From an uncultured Roseivirga sp. (lineage in GTDB: Bacteria; Bacteroidota; Bacteroidia; Cytophagales; Cyclobacteriaceae): 64,000 nt of DNA. Made by a program: the position numbers and the translations under genes. Shown here in pieces: positions 56,915 through 64,000 of the stretch. Numbering within the stretch: position 1 is the stretch's first letter; the number at the start of each line of letters is the position of its first letter. The notes below the pieces were generated by a model, which searched no databases, was not told the origin of the DNA, and saw nothing but the letters and a program-made list of their open reading frames with translations. The DNA is taken from positions 78,197 through 142,196 of the forward strand of contig CANLOY010000009.1 of assembly GCA_947493005.1 (NCBI GenBank). The letters run 5' to 3'.

Positions 56915-57331
56915 ATGAAAAGAAGTATCTGTATTGTTTGTCTTGCACTTCAGGCCTGTATGTTTGTTGGAACAGGCAATTCTTCTGATAGAGGAGTGTT
57001 GAAGGGGCAGATCGGTATTTTGGAGGGCGATTGTATGCCAAACCCCAAAAGCCCGCCATGCGAACCTAAGCCAATTGCTGCAACATTGTTAATTACCAAA
57101 CCAGCAGAGGTTTATAGTGATGCTGTGTTGTTAGATTCAGTATTTGTAAAAGAGGAAGGGTTTTACGAAATATCTCTTAAAGCCGGAGATTACAGCCTTT
57201 TCATAAAGTATAATAATCAAGTTTATTGTAGTTATTACCAATGTAATCCAGAATGCTATTGCAGCTTGGTAACAGTTTATTCAAATGCTACAGTATCGGT
57301 GAATCTCAATGTCTCAAAGGCTAGTTTTTAA
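56915..57331 (+). CDS. Small lipoprotein with carboxypeptidase-regulatory-like fold
   Basis: A 138-residue protein with lipobox LALQAC (Cys at 15). The mature part (VLKGQIGILEGDCMPNPKSP, then VKEEGFYEISLKAGDYSLFIKYN) has the rhythm of a CarboxypepD-regulatory-like beta-sandwich. It has eight Cys in the mature part, including an unusual CSYYQCNPECYCS cluster, so disulfides or metal binding are possible. No close family recognised. A weak hairpin, AAAGAGG (57350-57356)/CCTCTTT (57386-57392), follows. Confidence 0.7.
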   Translation: MKRSICIVCLALQACMFVGTGNSSDRGVLKGQIGILEGDCMPNPKSPPCEPKPIAATLLITKPAEVYSDAVLLDSVFVKEEGFYEISLKAGDYSLFIKYNNQVYCSYYQCNPECYCSLVTVYSNATVSVNLNVSKASF

Positions 57332-57349
57332 CTGTTGGCCTAAATGTTA

Positions 57350-57395
57350 AAAGAGGCTCTAAGTCAGTTGGAACGAACCTAGAAACCTCTTTTTA
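57350..57395 (+). terminator. Possible terminator after the small lipoprotein
   Basis: AAAGAGG (57350-57356) and CCTCTTT (57386-57392), followed by T residues, but with a long 29-nt loop. Confidence 0.4.
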
Positions 57396-57449
57396 TGTGA
57401 AGGTGCGCGATGCAGACAGGAGTCACCTTCAACTGCTATTTTGGATGAA

Positions 57450-60400
57450 CTATTCTTTTAATAGCTTTTTCTTAATTACTTTTTGGCCATCAAAAACATG
57501 TACAATGTAAACGCCCCCTTTTAGACCTTCAATGTTAATAGGGGTACCGTCATACTTATTAATTTTTAATACCACCTCACCAGACATGTTAAGTACTTTC
57601 AGGCTTTTTGCATGCCTTTTATCTGCGCCTAGATTGAAATCAAGGATTGCAGGGTTTGGATATACATTAATATGCTCTGGTTCTTCATTGCCTAGTTTAT
57701 CAGGTTGTATGCCTGTGAACTTTGAACCATTATCTGCTATAAGAATACTATTGGTTGTATTTGATATGTTAACTGTATAATCTTCAACTTCTCCATAGTC
57801 GAAACCTACTTCGCAGGCGGTTTGAGCTGAATTGTATTTCATTGAAACACGCATTCTTGTAGAGCCTGTTAGCGCACTTGCAGGTACTGTGAAATTTGCT
57901 GAAAGATTGTTAGCACTGCTGGACGAGCCGCTGGCTACTTCTTCGTTGCTTTCAAATACTCCATCTTGATCATAATCAATCCAAACTTTCCAAAACTCAG
58001 TATATGACCTGCCGCTAAATCCGGCACTCATATAGATAGTGTTGGCTCCTTTATTTATGTTGGCGGTCAACGAAGTGAAGTCAGCATACCCGCCATTGTT
58101 TCCTGTACTATTGGTCATGTTGCCCAATTCTACATAGTCAATCCACTCAAAATTAGAGTTAGCACCATTTGATGGGCAATAGGTTACGGTATTGGCATTG
58201 GTGGTTACAGAAATGGCACTACTGATTACTGAGGGATTTCCAGCAGCATCCTTTGCCCTAACCGTTAGTGAATATGTAGTGTTAGGAGATAGGCCATTTA
58301 TAGTATATGTAGTATTAGTAGAAGTGCCATCAGAAGTGCCATCTACAAATATTTCGTATTCAGTTACACCAACATTATCTGTAGAAGCTGTCCAACTCAA
58401 ATCAGTACTGGTCGTAGTAGTGTTGCTTGCTACCAAAGCAGTTGGTACAGTTGGTGCTTCAGTATCTGCTGTACCTGAGGACAAGCTTAAGTCATCAATG
58501 GCAAGGTCACTTTGCCACCCAGGCCCTGTTGTGCCTTCGAATCTCAATTTTACAGTGCCACCAACGTATGCAGCTAGATTTACATCGGCATTTTGCCAGG
58601 AATTACCTTGATCCCCTGATAAACTCCAAATATCAGTGAAGTTAGTTCCATCCGAAGATGCCTGAAGTTTTAAACTACCCATATTGCTGCCATACATGTG
58701 GTATTGGAAGGAAAAGGTTGCGGCAGCTACACTATTAAGATCAAAGCATGGGCTCTCGAGTATTGCCGTGGCATTGTTTCCAATTTGCCCTGGGCTGTTG
58801 TTGGTAGAAGCCTCAAGGAACAAGTAGAACGAACCTTCACTAGCGCTACTTGGTCCCGTGTTGTTAGAAGGGGTTGCGGCTGAAGTTCTAAACCAGTTGC
58901 CATCATCTCCAGTCACTTGTGTCCATGCCTCACTTGATTCAAATCCTTCACTATAAGGAAATGAAGCTACTGTACTACTACAAGAAATTGAAGCAGTAGA
59001 GAAATTGATAGAAGTACTATATGAAGAATTGCTTGAAGAGCATTTACTTCTAACCTGAGCTTCGTAGTTAGTTGATGCTGAAAGTCCATTAATTGTTGAT
59101 GAGTTACCAGCTACAGCTAGAGTTGTCCATGAAGTAGTACCCACTTCACGATACCTTAAATCGTATGAGGCAGAAGGGACTGCATCCCAGGATAGGCTAG
59201 CACTTGTAGAAGATAAATTAGAAGCAGTAAGGCTTGTAGGTGTTGTTGCGTTACAAGGCGCACTACTTAGTCCGGTAATAATTAAACTGAAATTCTGGCT
59301 ACCACTTGAAAGCGTGCCTTTATGTGTAACAGTAATAGTATAAGATCCGCTGGCATTAGAAACATCAATCCTTTCATATGGGTCAACATTGTTGTCAGCC
59401 TGAGTATTAGTGTTTGGCCCTGTTAGTTTATATGGCGTGAATGTAGAACTGTTCTGAGTGACTCGGATATCAAGATCGTTTACAAGTACAGGTGTTGATA
59501 AGTTATTTGTACCAGTGTTGGTGACCACTCCTGCCGGATCGGTCCAGGAAATGGAAGCAAGTAATGGTGAGGTGCCATCTGACTGAACATTAATAGTGTA
59601 GGACTGACCGTTATTTAGTACTAACTCTTCAATTCTGGCCAGGTTGCCATGTTGATTAATAGTTTCAACCATTGCTTTGGCATTGAGCAAGCCCCAGCCA
59701 AAAATGGCATCTGGTCCTGTGATACCTGCATCATCAGCTGTGTGTAGCGCAAGACCTTTAAGTGTAGCAGCTCTTAGAAAGGTACTATTTACATTGTTAT
59801 GGTGCTGTTGCACAAGTAAAAGGGAACCTGAAACATTGGGTGAAGCCATTGATGTTCCTGATATAGTGTTATAGGCATCATCTGCATTATCATATGAAGA
59901 GAAAAGACCTGTACCATTTCCTGTAATGTCTGGTTTGATTCTTAAATCGTCCGTAGGACCTTCACTACTGGAGGAATTGATGGATATTGTACCATTAACT
60001 ATTCCATTACTTAATACGGATACATCCTGTGCATTTGCTACCACAAGATTGTTTTTAGCTACAGCGTCTCCAAGTAATTTATCAAATGAGGAATTTCCCC
60101 CCAATGGTGCGCTGTTAGCTGTATTGTCATTACCTGAGTTGCCAGCTGACTTTACCATTAAATAGTATGGTGCATTATACATTAGGTTGTCCCAGTCTCT
60201 TGCATCATTGCGATAAGCTCCGAACCACCAGCTTGGTACTTGAACTTGCCCGGTAAATGGATTTCTGGGAGCTGTGCCATAAGAATGGTTTGATAATAGC
60301 ATTCCATTGGCAGCGGCAGTTGTGGCTTCTGCCAGGTCATTAGTCCATTCATGCGTTAATACGGTTGCTTGTGGTGCCATGCCCTTTGCATTCGCTGAAA

Positions 60401-60941
60401 AGCCTGAGGCCGCAATGGTTCCGGTGACGTGCATGGCATGAAAGCTATTACCATTCAGGCTGGTTACCCCATCATTAATGGATATTCTATTATTGCCTCC
60501 CGGGCCATCGAACTCTTGGTGGGTTGGTCTTGTCGGACCTCCATCCCAAACATGAAAGGTCATATTCTGTCCATTAAGGTTTAAACCCAATGAGCCCCCT
60601 GTATGAAGGTGGTTAGTTCTTGTAGATGCGGCAGCATCTACATTATGGACTGTATAATAAATAGGTAGCCCTTCTGGAGATATATCAACTAATTGATCAA
60701 GAGACCCGTTGGAATTTGATCTCAAAAGTTGCCAACCTTGTAAATTTGCTTGACGTAGAATCTGCTGCCTTCTGGACTGCGCTTGCTGAATGTACCTGTT
60801 TTCCAATAGTTTTAACTGACCAAGGTCGTAACTGTCAAGAATTATTGCTTTTTCTTGTTCCGTCTGACCATTAAGGAAAATCGGGAGTGATAGAAGAAAG
60901 GCAAAAGCCCAAAGCTTCCTTCGTGAAAGAATAGTTTTCAT
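57450..60941 (-). CDS. T9SS-secreted subtilisin-like (S8) protease
   Basis: A 1,163-residue protein: signal peptide (to NGQ, about 26), pro-region, S8 domain with triad D133 (VWDGG), H168 (FHAMHVTGT) and S364 (SGTSMASP) and oxyanion N268 (SAGNSG); a P-domain-like jelly roll (about 440-555); FN3 (about 565-650); a MAM-like domain (about 655-820, EGFESSEAW to AIDDLSLS); another FN3 (about 830-915); a GEVED domain (about 920-1060, with WIDYDQDGVFESNEE); and a T9SS type A sorting domain (about 1080-1163, VYPNPAILDFNLG). It should be exported and act on extracellular proteins. It is alone between two terminators or leaders. Confidence 0.92.
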   Translation of the reverse strand: MKTILSRRKLWAFAFLLSLPIFLNGQTEQEKAIILDSYDLGQLKLLENRYIQQAQSRRQQILRQANLQGWQLLRSNSNGSLDQLVDISPEGLPIYYTVHNVDAAASTRTNHLHTGGSLGLNLNGQNMTFHVWDGGPTRPTHQEFDGPGGNNRISINDGVTSLNGNSFHAMHVTGTIAASGFSANAKGMAPQATVLTHEWTNDLAEATTAAANGMLLSNHSYGTAPRNPFTGQVQVPSWWFGAYRNDARDWDNLMYNAPYYLMVKSAGNSGNDNTANSAPLGGNSSFDKLLGDAVAKNNLVVANAQDVSVLSNGIVNGTISINSSSSEGPTDDLRIKPDITGNGTGLFSSYDNADDAYNTISGTSMASPNVSGSLLLVQQHHNNVNSTFLRAATLKGLALHTADDAGITGPDAIFGWGLLNAKAMVETINQHGNLARIEELVLNNGQSYTINVQSDGTSPLLASISWTDPAGVVTNTGTNNLSTPVLVNDLDIRVTQNSSTFTPYKLTGPNTNTQADNNVDPYERIDVSNASGSYTITVTHKGTLSSGSQNFSLIITGLSSAPCNATTPTSLTASNLSSTSASLSWDAVPSASYDLRYREVGTTSWTTLAVAGNSSTINGLSASTNYEAQVRSKCSSSNSSYSTSINFSTASISCSSTVASFPYSEGFESSEAWTQVTGDDGNWFRTSAATPSNNTGPSSASEGSFYLFLEASTNNSPGQIGNNATAILESPCFDLNSVAAATFSFQYHMYGSNMGSLKLQASSDGTNFTDIWSLSGDQGNSWQNADVNLAAYVGGTVKLRFEGTTGPGWQSDLAIDDLSLSSGTADTEAPTVPTALVASNTTTTSTDLSWTASTDNVGVTEYEIFVDGTSDGTSTNTTYTINGLSPNTTYSLTVRAKDAAGNPSVISSAISVTTNANTVTYCPSNGANSNFEWIDYVELGNMTNSTGNNGGYADFTSLTANINKGANTIYMSAGFSGRSYTEFWKVWIDYDQDGVFESNEEVASGSSSSANNLSANFTVPASALTGSTRMRVSMKYNSAQTACEVGFDYGEVEDYTVNISNTTNSILIADNGSKFTGIQPDKLGNEEPEHINVYPNPAILDFNLGADKRHAKSLKVLNMSGEVVLKINKYDGTPINIEGLKGGVYIVHVFDGQKVIKKKLLKE

Positions 60942-60970
60942 AGTTTACTTAGTTAAAGTTGAAGTGTTGA

Positions 60971-60986
60971 TGTGATTAAAATCACG
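60971..60986. promoter_or_regulatory. CRP/FNR-like palindrome upstream of the protease gene
   Basis: TGTGATTAAAATCACG fits the TGTGA-N6-TCACA pattern with one end mismatch (GTGATT/AATCAC arms). It lies 30 bp before the protease ATG (minus strand). The rest of the 398-bp gap 60942-61339 is AT-rich, with the rplM promoter at 61251. Confidence 0.4.
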
Positions 60987-61250
60987 AAATAACCCTATAG
61001 ATTTTATATGGTTATCATTTTATAATTTTAAACAAAAAAAAGTAATATAAAATATTGATTTAGGTAAACGTATTTATGAAACAGAATTCAGTATTCGAAC
61101 CTTTCTTTATTGCTTTTGAGAAATTAAGTAGCCATAGATTTGCTCATAATTTGAAGTCTCAAACTCTATGAGTTTCTTTGACGTTGGGTACTATTGAAAG
61201 AGACTGATAAGGAAGTAGTTGAGATAAGTAGACAATTTTTATCGTCTACG

Positions 61251-61281
61251 TTGGAATTAAAAAATCAAACATCTATCTTTG
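61251..61281 (+). promoter_or_regulatory. Promoter of the rplM-rpsI operon
   Basis: TTG (61251-61253) and TATCTTTG (61274-61281) are 20 bp apart and match the Bacteroidota -33/-7 pattern. The leader to the rplM GTG is about 52 nt and includes a short CCTTTTTAAGGGG hairpin. Confidence 0.65.
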
Positions 61282-61339
61282 TGTCCCTTTTTAAGGGGAG
61301 GACTGAATAAAGTATTAAAAGTCAATAAAATATACTGGG

Positions 61340-61783
61340 GTGGATACACTAAGTTATAAGACATTATCAACCAATAAAGCTACTGCAGATAAGCAGTGGG
61401 TAGTGGTAGATGCAAATGCCAAGGCATTAGGTAGATTGGCAAGTGAAGTAGCAAAGATTATAAGAGGTAAGCATAAGCCTGGCTTTACTCCTCATGTCGA
61501 TTGCGGAGATAACGTAATCGTAATCAATGCTGACAAAGTGAGAATGACTGGTAAGAAATGGACTGATAGAGTTTATTTCTCTTACACTGGATATCCAGGC
61601 GGTCAAAAAGAAATCACGCCAAGGCAATTGAAAGAAAAGTCTTCGACACTTTTAGTTGAAAGAGCGGTTAGAGGTATGTTACCAAAAAACAGACTGGGAA
61701 GAAGTCTTTTTAACAACCTTTTTGTTTATGAAGGAGCAGAGCATCCGCATGAAGCTCAACAACCAACAGCAGTAGAACTTTAA
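61340..61783 (+). CDS. rplM: Large ribosomal subunit protein L13
   Basis: A 147-residue L13, from the GTG at 61340 (MDTLSYKTLSTNKAT). Conserved WVVVDANAKALGRLAS, IRGKHKPGFTPHVDCGDNV, and the RAVRGMLPKNRLGR loop. First gene of the rplM-rpsI pair, 11 bp before rpsI. The GTG start is the only one that fits the family N-terminus. Confidence 0.98.
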   Translation: MDTLSYKTLSTNKATADKQWVVVDANAKALGRLASEVAKIIRGKHKPGFTPHVDCGDNVIVINADKVRMTGKKWTDRVYFSYTGYPGGQKEITPRQLKEKSSTLLVERAVRGMLPKNRLGRSLFNNLFVYEGAEHPHEAQQPTAVEL

Positions 61784-61794
61784 GATCGTTTTAA

Positions 61795-62181
61795 ATGGAC
61801 GTAATAAATACAATAGGAAGAAGAAAAACATCTGTAGCCAGACTTTACATGCAACCAGGGAATGGTGACATTAATATCAATGGCAAAGGCGTTAAAGAAT
61901 ACTTTAACTCAGATGTTTTAGAGATCATTGTGAAGCAACCTTTAGTAAAGGTTGATCAGGTGGCAAACTTCGATGTGAAAGTTAATGTTGATGGTGGCGG
62001 ACCAAAAGGTCAGGCAGAGGCGATCAGATTAGCTATTTCAAGAGCACTGTGCGAAGTAGATGCTGAGAACAGACCTCCTTTGAAGAGTGAAGGCTTTTTA
62101 ACTCGTGACCCAAGAATGGTAGAGCGTAAGAAGCCAGGTAGAAGAAAGGCGAGAAGATCGTTCCAGTTCTCTAAGCGTTAA
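61795..62181 (+). CDS. rpsI: Small ribosomal subunit protein S9
   Basis: A 128-residue S9 with TIGRRKTSVARLYM at the start, GGGPKGQAEAIRLAISRAL in the middle and the basic end KARRSFQFSKR, whose last Arg reaches the P-site tRNA. Follows rplM by 11 bp. Confidence 0.98.
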   Translation: MDVINTIGRRKTSVARLYMQPGNGDININGKGVKEYFNSDVLEIIVKQPLVKVDQVANFDVKVNVDGGGPKGQAEAIRLAISRALCEVDAENRPPLKSEGFLTRDPRMVERKKPGRRKARRSFQFSKR

Positions 62182-62205
62182 TTAGAATTAATTTCAAATT
62201 ATATA

Positions 62206-62979
62206 ATGTCAGAATTATCTAACAAAGACTTACTTGATGCTGGTGTTCACTTTGGACACTTGACGAGAAAGTGGGATCCACGTATGGCACCATATATCTT
62301 CATGGAGAAGAATGGTATCCATATCATAGATCTTAAAAAGACCCTTAACAGCCTCGAAGAAGCATCAAACGCTGTTAAGAGCATAGTACGTTCCGGTAGG
62401 AAGGTGATGTTTGTGGCTACAAAGAAGCAAGCAAGAGCTATTGTTTCTGAAGAAGCGCAAAGACTAAATATGCCTTTCGTTACCGAGAGATGGTTGGGAG
62501 GAATGTTGACCAACTTTGCTACAATGAGAAAGTCATTGAAGAAATTAGCCGGAATTGATAAGCTAATGAAGGATGAGAGTTTCAAAGTGTTGGCAAAGCG
62601 TGAACGTTTAATGAAAACTCGTGAAAAGGCTAAATTGGAAAAGTTATTGGGTGGTATTTCCGACCTTACAAGGCTTCCTGCAGCACTTTTTGTAGTTGAT
62701 GTTAAGAGAGAGCACATTGCAGTAGCTGAAGCTAAGAAGCTTAATATTCCAGTATTTGCTCTATGTGATACAAACTCTGACCCAACTAAAGTCGATTTCC
62801 CTATTCCAGGTAATGATGATGCATTCAAGTCGATTGAAATCATCACTAAGGCTTTCGGAAAAGCAATAGAAGAAGGATTGTCTGCACGTAAGCAAGACAA
62901 AGAGGAAAGAGAAAGAGAAAAGGCTGAAGAGGAAAAGAAAGCTGTTGACAAGCAGCAATCAGAAAAACAAGAAGCATAA
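62206..62979 (+). CDS. rpsB: Small ribosomal subunit protein S2
   Basis: A 257-residue S2: [37 protein letters not shown], and [16 protein letters not shown] are all conserved. The C-terminus ends in a highly charged Glu/Lys-rich tail after residue 225, a common feature in Bacteroidota. Follows rpsI by 24 bp. Confidence 0.98.
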   Translation: MSELSNKDLLDAGVHFGHLTRKWDPRMAPYIFMEKNGIHIIDLKKTLNSLEEASNAVKSIVRSGRKVMFVATKKQARAIVSEEAQRLNMPFVTERWLGGMLTNFATMRKSLKKLAGIDKLMKDESFKVLAKRERLMKTREKAKLEKLLGGISDLTRLPAALFVVDVKREHIAVAEAKKLNIPVFALCDTNSDPTKVDFPIPGNDDAFKSIEIITKAFGKAIEEGLSARKQDKEEREREKAEEEKKAVDKQQSEKQEA

Positions 62980-63000
62980 ACATTGATTTAATCATAGATT

Positions 63001-63040
63001 AAAATTGAACATTGAATTAGCTTCGGTGTTCAATTTTTGT
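63001..63040 (+). terminator. Hairpin with T run between rpsB and tsf
   Basis: AAATTGAACA (63002-63011) pairs with TGTTCAATTT (63027-63036), followed by further Ts. It may lower tsf transcription relative to rpsB. Confidence 0.65.
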
Positions 63041-63075
63041 TTTGACCAATCTGTAATTTATAAAAGACGAATAAA

Positions 63076-63906
63076 ATGGCTATTACAGCAAAAGATGTTA
63101 ACAAATTAAGACAAATGACCGGTGCCGGTATGATGGATTGTAAAAAGGCATTGGTAGAAGCAGAAGGTGACTTCGATAAAGCGATTGAAATTCTTAGAAA
63201 GAAAGGCCAGAAACTTTCTGAGAAAAGAGCTGATAGAGAAACTAAAGAAGGAGCTGTATTTGTAAGAATCAATGACGATGCTTCAAGCGCAGTTATGGTG
63301 GCATTCACTTGCGAAACTGACTTTGTTGCTAAGAATGAAGACTTTCAGGCATTAGGTAATGAAATTGCTGATGCTGCTATGGCTAATAACCCTGCTGATC
63401 TTGAAGCACTAAACGCTTTGAGCCTTGGAGAGTTGTCAGTTCAGGAAAAAGTAACTGAGCTTCTAGGTAAAATCGGTGAAAAACTAGCTGTTACAAGATA
63501 TGAAGGCCTTTCAGCTGAGAAGGTTGCTTCTTACATCCACTCTAATGGTAAATTAGGTGTGTTGGTAGCAATGACCGGAGCGAATGGAACTGACGTTTCT
63601 GATGCTGGTAAGGATGTAGGTATGCAAATTGCAGCTATGAATCCAGTAGCTTTGGACAAAGACGGAGTTGATGCTTCTGTAATTGAAAAAGAAATAGAAA
63701 TTGGAAAAGAGCAGGCACGTCAAGAAGGAAAGCCAGAAGCTATTCTTGATAAAATTGCTCAGGGTAAGCTTCAGAAGTTCTTCAAGGAAAATACTTTGTT
63801 GAGCCAGGCGTTCGTAAAAGAGCCTAAACAGTCTGTTCAGCAGTACCTTGATTCTGTAAACAAAGGGTTGACTGTTTCAGCATTCAAAAGAGTATCTATT
63901 GGATAA
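63076..63906 (+). CDS. tsf: Elongation factor Ts
   Basis: A 276-residue nucleotide exchange factor for EF-Tu: VNKLRQMTGAGMMDCKKAL at the N-terminus, CETDFVAKNEDF in the core, and the LLSQAFVKEPKQSV C-terminal module. It follows rpsB in the conserved order, separated by 96 bp with a hairpin. Confidence 0.98.
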   Translation: MAITAKDVNKLRQMTGAGMMDCKKALVEAEGDFDKAIEILRKKGQKLSEKRADRETKEGAVFVRINDDASSAVMVAFTCETDFVAKNEDFQALGNEIADAAMANNPADLEALNALSLGELSVQEKVTELLGKIGEKLAVTRYEGLSAEKVASYIHSNGKLGVLVAMTGANGTDVSDAGKDVGMQIAAMNPVALDKDGVDASVIEKEIEIGKEQARQEGKPEAILDKIAQGKLQKFFKENTLLSQAFVKEPKQSVQQYLDSVNKGLTVSAFKRVSIG

Positions 63907-63923
63907 TTTATCTGAGATAACAG

Positions 63924-63955
63924 TGACCCGTCCTAAAATAAGTTGACGGTTTTAT
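63924..63955. mobile_element. Possible insertion-sequence end or remnant
   Basis: TGACCCGTCCTAAAATAAGT followed by TGACGGTTTTAT contains CCGTC (63928-63932) and GACGG (63945-63949). The sequence reminds me of terminal sequences of IS3-type elements in Bacteroidota, but no transposase gene is visible before the window ends. Confidence 0.3.
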
Positions 63956-63966
63956 AAAAGATTAAG

Positions 63967-64000
63967 AAGAGTTGTTCAGGCTATCCTGAACAACTCTTTT
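63967..64000 (+). terminator. Terminator after tsf
   Basis: AAGAGTTGTTCAGG (63967-63980), loop CTAT, CCTGAACAACTCTT (63985-63998), a perfect 14-bp stem, then Ts up to the window end. Confidence 0.9.

Noticed and set aside
57397..57432. GAAGGTG/CACCTTC inverted repeat between the lipoprotein and the protease
   Set aside because: Long loop, no T run and short arms; not enough to call a terminator or operator.
62247..62951. 234-codon open frame on the minus strand inside rpsB
   Set aside because: It is fully antisense to a certain ribosomal protein gene and has the low-complexity Ser/Leu composition of a shadow frame.

Overview
The window looks like chromosomal DNA of a Bacteroidota bacterium, most likely order Cytophagales. 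It is AT-rich, with promoter boxes of the TAnnTTTG type, two type IX secretion (T9SS) C-terminal sorting domains, many short signal peptides ending in AQ or AxQ, a dihydroorotase with the DDQVHFREPG signature usual in this phylum, and kinase sensors built from TPR or 7TM-DISM modules. I see no prophage, CRISPR array, intact insertion sequence or known defence operon. Genus-level placement is inference.

Layout. 1-2.8 kb: 3' end of a sulfatase and an unrecognised Cys/His-containing protein. 2.9-18.6 kb: mainly housekeeping, namely tRNA-His, dihydroorotase, a DEAD-box helicase, a DUF4097-like exoprotein, a DUF1835 protein, an M28 peptidase, gcvP beside lipA (lipA makes the lipoyl group needed by the glycine cleavage system), OsmC, ettA, a DUF349 protein and a DUF2795 protein. 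18.9-23.1 kb: two paralogous GMC dehydrogenases with a Tat-type small subunit; both large subunits carry a C-x5-C-x3-C motif matching the [3Fe-4S] ligands of bacterial FAD glucose dehydrogenase. 23.1-28.5 kb: two sensor kinases with different sensors but nearly the same kinase core, a LytTR response regulator and a permuted-papain-like protein. 28.6-39.2 kb: a giant T9SS adhesin with 11 MBG repeats, a small lipoprotein, and a novel-looking cytosolic-leader/beta-propeller protein. 39.3-42.6 kb: a LuxR-type two-component pair, an unknown protein and a stand-alone LuxR HTH protein. 42.8-47.9 kb: a five-gene minus-strand operon (two DUF1080 proteins, TIM-barrel, Gfo/Idh/MocA, MFS) typical of 3-keto-sugar metabolism. 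47.9-57.3 kb: ispD, queA, an ABC permease, recA, a Zn aminopeptidase, a DUF3108 protein, a PhoB/PhoR-like pair and an RluA-type synthase. 57.4-60.9 kb: a T9SS subtilase. 61.3-64 kb: rplM-rpsI-rpsB-tsf.

The most interesting signal is a putative LytTR regulon. Pairs of a TTTACGCACATT-like element, spaced exactly 21 bp (two helical turns), lie upstream of the LytTR regulator gene itself, of the giant adhesin/lipoprotein genes, and of the leader/propeller gene at 37.9 kb. This links the two kinases, the regulator, a papain-like enzyme, the adhesin and the propeller protein into one candidate surface system that I do not recognise. A second theme is the split 3-keto-sugar pathway: periplasmic GMC dehydrogenases at 19-23 kb and the DUF1080/Gfo/TIM-barrel/MFS operon at 43-48 kb.
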